Below the pieces are notes generated by a model, which searched no databases, had not been told where the DNA came from, and saw only the letters and a list, made by a program, of their open reading frames with translations. The position numbers and the translations under genes are program-made. Below are positions 51,511-64,000 of a stretch of DNA of 64,000 nucleotides, in pieces (positions within the stretch are counted from its first letter, which is position 1; the number at the start of each line of letters is the position of its first letter). The stretch is taken from assembly GCF_051014685.1 (NCBI RefSeq), contig NW_027478784.1:372001-436000 (forward strand). The letters are read 5' to 3'. The DNA comes from Ptiloglossa arizonensis. Its lineage: Eukaryota > Arthropoda > Insecta > Hymenoptera > Colletidae.

Positions 51511-52276
51511 TTGGACGTTACAGGCTAAACGTAATACGTTATACGTTTTACGTTATGCGTTATACGTTATACGTTATACGTTAGACTTTATAGGTTATAC
51601 GTAATACGTAATACGTTATACGTTACACGTTATACGTTACACGTTATACGTTATACGTTATACGTTATACGTTATACGTTGTACGTTATACGTTATACGT
51701 TATAAGTTATACGTTATTCGTTATACGTTATACGTTATACGTTATACGTTATACGTTATACGTTATACGTTAAACGTTATACGTTATACGTTATACGTTA
51801 TACGTTATGCGTTATAGGATATACGTTATACGTGATACGTTGTACGTTATACGTTATACGTTATACGTTATACGTTATAGGTTACACGTTATACGTTATA
51901 CGTTATACGTTATACGTTATACGTTATACCTTGTACGTTATGCGTTATACGTTATACGTTATACGTTATTCGTTATACGTTATACGTTATACGTTATACG
52001 TTATACGTTATACGTTATACGTTATACGTTAAACGTTATACGTTATACGTTATACGTTATACGTTATACGTTATGCGTTATACGTTATGCGTTATACGTT
52101 ATACGTTATACGTTATATGTTGTACGTTATACGTTATACGTTATACGTTATACGTTATTCGTTATACGTTATACGTTATGCGTTATACGTTAAACGTTAG
52201 ACGTTACATTTTATACGTTATACGTTGTACGCTATACGTTATACGTTATACGTTATACGTTATACGTTATGCGTTA
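51511..52276 (+). repeat. Higher-order module, copy 2 (offset 3556)
   Basis: This repeats 47955-48720 unit by unit. After about 52280 the two diverge, and about 52.93-53.45 kb matches 48.89-49.41 kb at a different offset (about 4039), so a block has been gained or lost between them. Confidence 0.8.
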
Positions 52277-55200
52277 TAGGATATACGTTATACGTTATGC
52301 GTTATACGTTATACGTTATACGTTATACGTTATACGTTTGACGTTATACGTTATACGGTATACGTTATACGTTATGCGTTATACGTTATACGTTATACGT
52401 TATACGTTATACGTTATACGTTGTACGCTATACGTTATACGTTATACGTTATACGTTATGCGTTATAGGATATACGTTATACGTGATACGTTGTACGTTA
52501 TACGTTATACGTTATACGTTATACGTTATAGGTTACACGTTATACGTTATACGTTATACGTTATACGTTATACCTTGTACGCTATGCGTTATACGTTATA
52601 CGTTATACGTTATTCGTTATACGTTATACGTTATACGTTATACGTTATACGTTATACGTTATACGTTATACGTTAAACGTTATACGTTATACGTTATACG
52701 TTATACGTTATACGTTATGCGTTATACGTTATGCGTTATACGTTATACGTTATACGTTATATGTTGTACGTTATACGTTATACGTTATACGTTATACGTT
52801 ATTCGTTATACGTTATACGTTATGCGTTATACGTTAAACGTTAGACGTTACATTTTATACGTTATACGTTGTACGCTATACGTTATACGTTATACGTTAT
52901 ACGTTATGCGTTATAGGATATACGTTATACGTTATGTGTTATACGTTATGCGTTATACGTTATACGTTATACGTTATACGTTGTACGTTATACGTTATAC
53001 GTTATACGTTATACGTTATTCGTTATACGTAATACGTTATACGTTATACGTTATACGTTATACGTTGTACGTTATACGTTATGCGTTATACGTTATACGT
53101 TATACGTTATACGTTATACGTTTGACGTTATACGTTATACGGCATACGTTATACGTTATGCGTTATACGTTATACGTTATACGCTTGACGTTATACGTTA
53201 TACGGTATACGTTATGCGTTATACGCTATACGTTATGCGTTATAGGACATACGTTATGCGTTATAGGATATACGTTATACGTGATACGTTGTACGTTATA
53301 CGTTATACGTTGTACGTTATACGTTATACGTTATACGTTATACGTTATACGTTATACGTTATACGTTGTACGTTATGCGTTAAACGTTAGACGTTATATG
53401 TTATACGTTATACGTTGTACGTTATACGTTATATGTAATAAGTAATACGTTATACGTTATACGTTATACGTTGGACGTTACAGGTTGAACGTAATACGTT
53501 ATACGTTATACGTTATACGTTATACGTTATACGTTATACGTTATACGTTATACGTTAGACGTTATAGGTTATACGTTATACGTTGTACGTTATACGTTAT
53601 ATGTAATATGTAATACGTTATACGTTATACGCTATACGTTATACGTTATACGTTATACGTTATACGTTATAGGTTATACGTTATACGTTATACGTTATAC
53701 GTTATACGTTATACGTTATACGTTATACGTTATACGTTAAACGTTATACGTTATACGTTATACGTTATACGTTATTCGTTATACGTTATACGATATAAGT
53801 TATACGTTATACGTTAGACGTTATAGGTTATGCGTAATACGGTATACGTTATACGTTGTACGTTATACGTTATGCGTTATACGTTATACGTTGTACTTTA
53901 TACGTTAAACGTTAGACGTTACATTTTATACGTTATACGTTGTACGCTATACGTTATACGTTATACGTTATACATTATGCGATATAGGATATACGTTATA
54001 CGTGATACGTTGTACGTTATACGTTATACGTTATACGTTATACGTTATACGCTATACGTTATACGTTGTACGTTATGCGTTATACGTTATGCGTTATACG
54101 TTATACGTTATACGTTATACGTTATACGTTATACGTTATGCGTTATAGGATATACGTTATACGTGATACGTTGTACGTTATACGTTATACGTTATACGTT
54201 ATACGTTATACGTTATAGGTTACACGTTATACGTTATACGTTATACGTTATACGTTATAGGTTACACGTTATACGTTATACGTTATACGTTATACGTTAT
54301 ACGTTATACCTTGTACGTTATTCGTTATACGTTATACGTTATACGTTATTCGTTATACGTTATACGTTATACGTTATACGTTATACGTTATACGTTATAC
54401 ATTAAACGTTATACGTTATACGTTATACGTTATACGTTATACGTTATGCGTTATACGTTATGCGTTATACGTTATACGTTATACGTTATACGTTGTACGT
54501 TATACGTTATACGTTATTCGTTATACGTTATTCGTTATACGTTATACGTTATGCGTTATATGTTAAACGTTAGACGTTACATTTTATACGTTATACATTG
54601 TACGCTATACGTTATACGTTATACGTTATACGTTATGCGTTATAGGATATACGTTATACGTGATACGTTGTACGTTATACGTTATGCGTTATACGTTATA
54701 CGTGATACGTTGTACGTTATACGTTATACGTTATACGTTGTACGTTATACGTTAAACGTTAGACATTATATGTTATACGTTATACGTTGTACGTTATACG
54801 TTATGCGTTATACGTTATACGTTATACGTTATACGTTATACGTTATACGCTATACGTTATACGTTGTACGTTATGCGTTATACGTTATGCGTTATACGTT
54901 ATACGTTATACGTTATACGTTGTACGTTATACGTTATACGTTATACGTTATACGTTATACGTTATACGTTATACGTTATTCGTTATACGTTATACGTTAT
55001 ACGTTTTACATTATACGTTGTACGTTATGCGTTAAACGTTAGACGTTATATGTTATACGTTATACGTTGTACGTTATACGTTATATGTAATATGTAATAC
55101 GTTATACGTTATACGTTATACGTTGGACGTTACAGGCTAAACGTAATACGTTATACGTTTTACGTTATGCGTTATACGTTATACGTTATACGTTAGACGT

Positions 55201-58200
55201 TATAGGTTATACGTAATACGTAATACGTTATACGTTACACGTTATACGTTACACGTTATACGTTATACGTTATACGTTATACGTTATACGTTGTACGTTA
55301 TACGTTATACGTTATAAGTTATACGTTATTCGTTATACGTTATACGTTATACGTTATACGTTATACGTTATACGTTATACGTTAAACGTTATACGTTATA
55401 CGTTATACGTTATACGTTATACGTTATACGTTATACGCTATACGTTATACGTTGTACGTTATGCGTTATACGTTATGCGTTATACGTTATACGTTATGCG
55501 TTATACGTTATACGTTGTACGTTATACGTTAAACGTTAGACGTTACATTTTATACGTTATACGTTGTACGCTATAGGTTATACGTTATACGTTATACGTT
55601 ATTCGTTATACGTTATACGTTATACGTTATACGTTATACGTTATACGTTATACGTTATACGTTATACGTTATACGTTATACGTTATACGTTAAACGTTAT
55701 ACGTTATACGTTGTACGTTGTACGTTATACGTTATGCGTTATACATTATACGTTGTACGTTATACGTTAAACGTTAGACGTTACATTTTATACGTTATAC
55801 GTTGTACGCTATACGTTATACGTTATACGTTATACGTAATACGTTATACGTTATACGTTATACGTGATACGTTGTACGTTATACGTTATACGTTATACGT
55901 TATACGTTACACGTTATACGTTATACGTTATACGTTATACGCTATACGTTATACGTTGTACGTTGTACGTTATACGTTATATGTAATATGTAATACGTTA
56001 TACGTTATACGCTATACGTTATACGTTATACGTTATACGTTATACGTTATACGTTATACGTTGTACGTTATACGTTATACGTTATACGTTATACGTTATA
56101 CGTTATACGTTATACGTTACACGTTATACGTTATACGTTATACGTTATACGTTATACGTTATACGTTATACGTTATACGTTATACGTTATACGTTAGACG
56201 TTATAGGTTATATAGTACGTTATGCGTTATAGGTCATACCTTATACGTGATACGTCATACGTTATACGTTACACGTTATACGTTATACTTTATGCGTTAT
56301 ACGTTATGCGTTATACGTTATACGTTATACGTTATACGTTATACGTTATACGTTATACGTTATACGTTATACGTTATACGTAATACGTTATACGTTATTC
56401 GTTATACGTTATACGTTATGCGTTATACGTTATACATTATACGTTATACGTTATACGTTATGCGTTATACGTTATACGTTATACGTTATACGTTATACGC
56501 TATACGTTATACGTTGTACGTTGTACGTTATACGTTATATGTAATATGTAATACGTTATACGTTATACGCTATACGTTATACGTTATACGTTATACGTTA
56601 TACGTTATACGTTATACGTTATACGTTATACGTTATACGTTATACGTTATACGTTATACGTTAGACGTTATAGGTTATACGTTATACGTTGTACGTTATA
56701 CGTTATATGTAATATGTAATACGTTATACGTTATACGTTATACGTTATACGTTATACGTTATACGTTATACGTTATACGTTATACGTTATACGTTATACG
56801 TTATACGTTATACGCTATACGTTATACGTTGTACGTTATGCGTTATACGTTATGCGTTATACGTTATACGTTATACGTTATACGTTGTACGTTATACGTT
56901 ATACGTTATACGTTATACGTTATTCGTTATACGTTATACTTTATACGTTAGACGTTATATGTTATACGTTATACGTTGTACGTTATACGTTATGCGTTAT
57001 ACGTTATACGTTGTACGTTATACGTTAAACGTTAGACGTTACATTTTATACGTTATACGTTGTACGCTATACGTTATACGTTATACGTTATACGTTATGC
57101 GTTATAGGATATACGTTATACGTGATACGTTGTACGTTATACGTTATACGTTATACGTTATACGTTATACGTTATACGTTATAGGTTACACGTTATACGT
57201 TATACGTTATACGTTATACGTTATACCTTGTACGTTATACGTTATACGTTATACGTTATACGTTATACGTTATACGTTAAACGTTATGCGTTATACGTTA
57301 TACGTTATACGTTATACGTTATGCGTTATACGTTATGCGTTATACGTTATACGTTATACGTTATACGTTGTACGTTATACGTTATACGTTATACGTTGTA
57401 CGTTATACGTTATACGATATACGCTATACGTTACACGTTGTACGTTATGCGTTATACGTTATGCGTTATACGTTATACGTTATACGTTATACGTTGTACG
57501 TTATACGTTATACGTTATACGTTATACGTTATTCGTTATACGTTATACGTTATACGGTATACGTTATACGTTGTACGTTATACGTTATGCGTTATACGTT
57601 ATACGTTATACGTTATACGTTATACGTTTGAGGTTATACGTTATACGGTATACGTTATACGTTATGCGTTATACGTTATACGTTATACGTTATACGTTAT
57701 ACGTTATACGTTATACGCTTGACGTTATACGTTATACGGTATACGTTATGCGTTATACGCTATACGTTATGCGTTATAGGATATACGTTATGCGTTATAG
57801 GATATACGTTATACGTGATACGATGTACGTTATACGTTATACGTTGTACGTTATACGTTATACGTTATACGTTATACGTTATACGTTATACGTTATACGT
57901 TATACGTTGTACGTTATGCGTTAAACGTTAGACGTTATATGTTATACGTTATACGTTGTACGTTATACGTTATATGTAATATGTAATATGTAATACGTTA
58001 TACGTTATACGTTATACGTTGGACGTTACAGGTTAAACGTAATACGTTATACGTTATACGTTATACGTTGTACGTTATACGTTATGCGTTATTCGTTATA
58101 CGTTATACGTTATACGTTATACGTTTGACGTTATACGTTATACGGTATACGTTATACGTTTTGCGTTATACGTTATACGTTATACGTTATACGTTATACG

Positions 58201-61200
58201 CTTGACGTTTTACGTTATACGGTATACGTTATGCGTTATACGCCATACGTTATGCGTTATAGGATATACGTTATGCGTTATAGGGTATACGTTATACGTG
58301 ATACGATGTACGTTATACGTTATACGTTATACGTTATACGTTATACGTTGTACGTTATGCGTTAAACGTTAGACGTTATATGTTATACGTTATACGTTGT
58401 ACGTTATACGTTATATGTAATATGTAATACGTTATACGTTATACGTTATACGTTGGACGTTACAGGATAAACGTAATACGTTATACGTTATACGTTAAAC
58501 GTTATACGTTATACGTTATACGTTATACGTTATACGTTAGATGTTATAGGTTATACGTTTTACGTTGTGCGTTATACGTTATATGTAATATGTAATACGT
58601 TGTACGTTATGCGTTATACGTTATGCGTTATACGTTATACGTTATACGTTATACGTTGTACGTTATACGTTATACGTTATACGTTATACGTTATTCGTTA
58701 TACGTTATACGTTATACGTTATACGTTATACGTTGTACGTTATACGTTATGCGTTATACGTTATACGTTATACGTTATACGTTATACGTTTGACGTTATA
58801 CGTTATACGGTATACGTTATACGTTATGCGTTATATGTTATACGTTATACGTTATACGTTATACGCTTGACGTTATACGTTATACGGTACACGTTATGCG
58901 TTATACGCTATACGTTATGCGTTATTGGATATACGTTATGCGTTATAGGATATACGTTATACGTGATACGTTGTACGTTATACGTTATACGTTATACGTT
59001 ATACGTTATACGTTATACGTTATACGTTATACGTTATACGCTATACGTTATACGTTGTAGGTTATGCGTTATACGTTATGCGTTATACGTTATACGTTAT
59101 ACGTTATACGTTGTACGTTATACGTTATACGTTATACGTTATACGTTATACGTTATTCGTTATACGTTATACGTTATACGTTATACATTATACGTTGTAC
59201 GTTATGCGTTAAACGTTAGACGTTATATGTTATACGTTATACGTTGTACGTTATACGTTATATGTAATATGTAATACATTATACGTTATACGTTATACGT
59301 TGGACGTTACAGGCTAAACGTAATACGTTATACGTTTTACGTTATGCGTTATACGTTATACGTTATACGTTAGACGTTATAGGTTATACGTAATACGTAA
59401 TACGTTATACGTTACACGTTATACGTTACACGTTATACGTTATACGTTATACGTTATACGTTATACGTTATACGTTATACGTTATACGTTATACGTTATA
59501 CGTTATACGTTATACGTTAAACGTTATACGTTATACGTTATACGTTATACGTTATACGTTATACGTTATACGCTATACGTTATACGTTGTACGTTATTCG
59601 TTATACGTTATGCGTTATACGTTATACGTTATACGTTATACGTTGTACGTTGTACGTTATACGTTATGCGTTATACCTTATACGTTGCACGTTATACGTT
59701 AAACGTTAGACGTTACATTTTATACGTTATACGTTGTACGCTATACGTTATACGTTATACGTTATACGTTATACTTTATACGTTATGCGTTATAGGATAT
59801 ACGTAATACGTGATACGTTGTACGTTATACGTTATACGTTGTACGTTATACGTTAAACGTTAGACGTTACATTTTATACCTTATACGTTGTACACTATAC
59901 GTTATACGTTATACGTTATACGTCATGCGTTATAGGATATACGTTATACGTGATACGTGGTACGTTATACGTTATACGATATACGTTATACGTTATACGT
60001 TATACGTTATACGTTATACGCTATACGTTATACGTTGTACGTTATGCGTTATACGTTATGCGTTATACGTTATACGTTATACGTTATACGTTGTACGTTA
60101 TACGTTATACGTTATACGTTATACGTTGTACGTTATACGTTATGCGTTATACGTTATACGTTGTACGTTATACGTTAAACGTTAGACGTTACATTTTATA
60201 CGTTATACGTTGTACGCTATACGTTATACGTTATACGTTATACGTTATACGTTACACGTTATACGTTATACGTTTTACGTTATACGTTATACCTTGTACG
60301 TTATACGTTATACGTTATACGTTATACGTTATTCGTTATACGTTATACGTTATACGTTATACGTTATACGTTATACGTTATACGTTATACGTTAAACGTT
60401 ATACGTTATACGTTATACGTTATACGTTATACGTTATACGTTATACGTTATACGTTATACGTTATACGTTATACGTTGTACGTTATGCGTTAAACGTTAT
60501 ACGTTAAACGTTAGACGTTACATTTTATACGTTATACGTTGTACGCTATACGTTATACGTAATACGTTATACGTTATCCGTTATAGGATATACGTTATAC
60601 GTTATACGTTATACGTGATACGTTGTACGTTATACGTTATACGTTATACGTTATACGTTGTACGTTATACGTTAAACGTTAGACGTTATATGTTATACGT
60701 TATACGTTGTACGTTATACGTTATGCGTTATACGTTATACGTTGTACGTTATACGTTAAACGTTAGACGTTACATTTTATACGTTATACGTTGTACGCTA
60801 TACGTGATACGTTATACGTTATACGTTATGCGTTATAGGATATACGTTATACGTGATACGTTGTACGTTATACGTTATGCGTTATACGTTATACGTTATA
60901 CGTTATACGTTATACGTTTGACGTTATACGTTATACGGTATACGTTATACGTTATGCGTTATACGTTATACGTTATACGTTATACGTTATACGCTTGACG
61001 TTATACGTTATACGGTACACGTTATGCGTTATACGCTATACGTTATGCGTTATTGGATATACGTTATGCGTTATACGTTATACGTTGTACGTTATACGTT
61101 ATACGTTATACGTTATACGCTATTCGTTATACGTTATACGTAATACGTTATACGTTATACGTTATACGTTATACGTTAAACGTTATACGTTATACGTTAT

Positions 61201-62001
61201 ACGTTATACGTTATACGTTATACGATATACGTTATACGTTGTACGTTATGCGTTATACGTTATGCGTTATACGTTATACGTTATACGTTATACGTTGTAC
61301 GTTATACGTTATACGTTATACGTTATACGTTATTCGTTATACGTTATACGTTATACGTTATACGTTATACGTTATACGTTATACGTTATACGATAAACGT
61401 TATACGTTATACGTTAAACGCTATACGTTATACGTTATACGTTATACGATATACGTTATACGTTATACGTTTTACGTTATACGTTATACGCTATACGTTG
61501 TACGTTATGCGTTATACGTTATGCGTTACACGTTATACGTTATACGTTATACGTTGTACGTTATACGTTATACGTTGTACGTTATACGTTATACGTTATA
61601 CGTTATACGTTATTCGTTATACGTTATACGTTATACGTTACACGTTATACGTTATACGTTATACGTTATACGTTATACGTTATACGATATACGTTAAACG
61701 CTATACGTTATACGTTATACGTTATACGATATACGTTATACGTCATACGTTATACGTTATACGTTATACGTTATACGTTATACGTTATACGTTATACGCT
61801 TTACGTTATACGTTATACGATATACGTTATACATTATACGTTATACGTTATACGTTATACGTTATACGTCATTCGTTATACGTTATACGTTATACGTTAT
61901 ACGTTATACGTTATACGTTATACGTTATACGTTATACGTTATACGTTATACGTTATACGTTATAAGTTATACGTTATACGTTATACGTTATACGTTATAC
62001 A

Positions 62002-62484
62002 TTATGCGTTATACGCTATACGTAATGCGTTATAGGTCATACCTTATACGTGATACGTCATACGTTATACGTTATACGTGATACGTTATACGTTATACGT
62101 TATACGTTATACGTTGTACGTTATACGTTATATGTAATATGTAATACGTTATACGTTATACGCTATACGTTATACGTTACACGTTATACGTTATACATTA
62201 CACGTTCTACGTTATACGTTATGCGTTATACGTTATGCGTTATACGTTATACGTTATACGTTATACGTTATACGTTATACGTTATACGTTATACGTTATA
62301 CGTTATACGTTATACGTTATACGTTATACGTTATACGTTATACGTTAAACGTTAGACGTTATATGTTCTACGTTATACGTTGTACGTTATACGTTATATG
62401 TAATATGTAATACGTTATACGTTATACGTTATACGTTATACGTTATAAGTTATACGTTATACGTTATACGTTATACGTTATACA
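62002..62484 (+). repeat. 483-bp local tandem repeat, copy 1
   Basis: The phrase ATTATGCGTTATACGC with TAATGCG TTATAGG TCATACC at 62002 recurs exactly 483 bp (69 units of 7 bp) later. The shared features include TTATATG TAATATG and TTACATT. Confidence 0.8.
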
Positions 62485-62967
62485 TTATGCGTTATACGCT
62501 ATACGTAATGCGTTATAGGTCATACCTTATACGTGATACGTCATACGTTATACGTTATACGTGATACGTTATACGTTATACGTTATACGTTATACGTTGT
62601 ACGTTATACGTTATATGTAATATGTAATACGTTATACGTTATACGCTATACGTTATACGTTACACGTTATACGTTATACATTACACGTTATACGTTATAC
62701 GTTATGCGTTATACGTTATGCGTTATACGTTATACGTTATACGTTATACGTTATACGTTATACGTTATAAGTTATACGTTATACGTTATACGTTATACGT
62801 TATACGTTATACGTTATACGTTATACGTTATACGTTAAACGTTATACGTTATACTTTATACGTTATACGATATACGTTATACGTTAAACGTTGTACGTTA
62901 TACGTTATACGTTATACGTTATACGTTATACGTTATACGTTAAACGTTATACGTTATACGTTATACG
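62485..62967 (+). repeat. 483-bp local tandem repeat, copy 2
   Basis: This is the second copy of 62002-62484. The first ~300 bp match closely; the right part drifts through TTATAAG and TTAAACG variants, so the end is nominal. Confidence 0.65.
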
Positions 62968-64000
62968 TTATACGTTATACGTTATACGTTATACGTTATA
63001 CGTTATACGTTGTACGTTATACGTTGTAAGTTATACGTTGTACGTTATACGTTATACGTTATACGTTATACGTTATACGTTATACGTTATACGTTATACG
63101 TTATACGTTATACGTTATACGTTATACGTTATACGTTATTCGTTATACGTTATACGTAATACGTTATACGTTATGCGTTATACGTTATACGTTATACGTT
63201 ATACGTTATACGTTAAACGTTATACGTTATACGTTATACGTTATACGATATACGTTATACGTTATACGTTGTACGTTATACGTTATACGTTATACGTTAT
63301 ACGTTATACGTTATACGTTATACGTTATACGTTATACGTTGTACGTTATACGTTATACGTTATACGTTATACGTTATACGTTATACGTTATACGTTATAC
63401 GTTATACGTTATACGTTATACGTTATACGTTATACGTTATACGTTATACGTTATACGCTATACGTTATACGTTACACGTTATACGTTATACGTTATGCGT
63501 TATACGGTATACGTTATACGTTATACGTTATACGTTGTACGTTATACGTTATATGTAATATGTAATACGTTATACGTTATACGTTAAACGTTAGACGTTA
63601 TATGTTATACGTTATACGTTGTACGTTATACGTTATATGTAATATGTAATACGTTATACGCTATACGTTATACGTTACACGTTATACGTTATACGTTATA
63701 CGTTATACGTTATACGTTAGACGTTATAGGTTATACGTTAGACGTTATATGTTATACGTTATACGTTGTACGTTATACGTTATATGTAATATGTAATACG
63801 TTATACGTTATACGCTATACGTTATACGTTATACGTTATACGTTATACGTTATACGTTATTCGTTATACGTTATACGTAATACGTTATACGTTATGCGTT
63901 ATACGTTATACGTTATACGTTATACGTTAAACGTTATACGTTATACGTTATACGTTATACGATATACGTTATACGTTATACGTTGTACGTTATACGTTAT

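Larger units (their letters stand above)
13026..64000. repeat. Right arm of (TTATACG)n satellite array, runs to the window end
   Basis: This is 51 kb of the same 7-mer, in the same orientation as the left arm and without any unique insertion. Plain TTATACG runs alternate with variant-rich blocks. Recurrent phrases are GTTTGACGTTATACG then GTATACG; TTAAACG TTAGACG TTACATT TTATACG; TTGGACG TTACAGG (G)TTAAACG; TTATAGG TTATATAGTACG; and TTATAGG TCATACC TTATACG TGATACG. These define nested higher-order repeats. No gene, RNA or transposon is supported anywhere in this interval. The long forward frames all read the heptapeptide YTLYVIR with variants. Confidence 0.97.

Noticed and set aside
1..64000. 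TTATACG as a telomeric repeat
   Set aside because: The unit has no G-rich strand (one G and one C per 7 bp) and shows higher-order variant structure. The expected insect telomere type TTAGG is absent.
13026..64000. CRISPR-like array of repeats and spacers
   Set aside because: There are no unique spacers between constant repeats; the variants are point mutants of the repeat itself, in a eukaryotic satellite.

Overview
The window is a eukaryotic, most likely insect and probably hymenopteran, satellite block. About 56 kb is a tandem array of a 7-bp unit, TTATACG. One 7.9-kb block of non-satellite DNA interrupts it at 5101-13009. The insect assignment rests on the host exon inside that block, which reads as the insect outspread/MPRIP-type PH-domain family, and on the R1-type non-LTR retrotransposon beside it. 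No species can be named from the sequence.

Layout. 1-5100: left satellite arm. 5101-5138: 38 T, which is a poly(A) tail read on the minus strand. 5139-5710: 3' UTR packed with hairpins. 5711-8884 (-): ORF2 with APE endonuclease, reverse transcriptase and a C-terminal zinc finger, apparently intact. 8884-10826 (-): ORF1/gag with three CCHC knuckles, joined to ORF2 by a TAATG stop/start overlap; its plausible ATG is one frame away from the body across an A11 tract. About 10827-11216: retrotransposon 5' UTR. About 11217-11323: intron-like DNA. 11324-11617 (-): first coding exon of an outspread/MPRIP homologue. 11618-13009: upstream, promoter-like host DNA with a ~310-bp tandem duplication and a 7x GATAATCC repeat. 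13026-64000: right satellite arm.

Main result. The whole 5101-13009 block behaves as one insertion. A 16-bp satellite sequence, ATGCGTTATAGGTCAT, lies at its left edge (5085-5100) and again at its right edge (13010-13025). The poly(A) tail lies at the left edge. Paralogous stretches of satellite at 19379-19394 and 2601-2616 carry a single uninterrupted copy of the 16-mer. The simplest reading is target-primed reverse transcription of one long minus-strand RNA. That RNA would have started in or upstream of the host gene's 5' region, read unspliced through its first coding exon into an R1-clade element lying in the following intron, and ended at the element's poly(A). This would be a 5' transduction of host promoter/exon DNA by a retrotransposon.

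The satellite is not uniform. Point-mutated 7-mers (TTATGCG, TTGTACG, TTAAACG, TTAGACG, TTATAGG, TCATACC and others) form recurring phrases that define higher-order repeats. One unit of about 5-6.5 kb holds the insertion and is followed by an empty copy (about 18.3-23.35 kb). A direct duplication of about 2.95 kb lies at 34.75-40.65 kb, with smaller ones elsewhere. Long pure runs of TTATACG alternate with variant-rich blocks. No genes are supported inside the satellite: its many long forward reading frames arise because a 7-bp unit with no stop in any forward frame translates into a 7-residue repeat.
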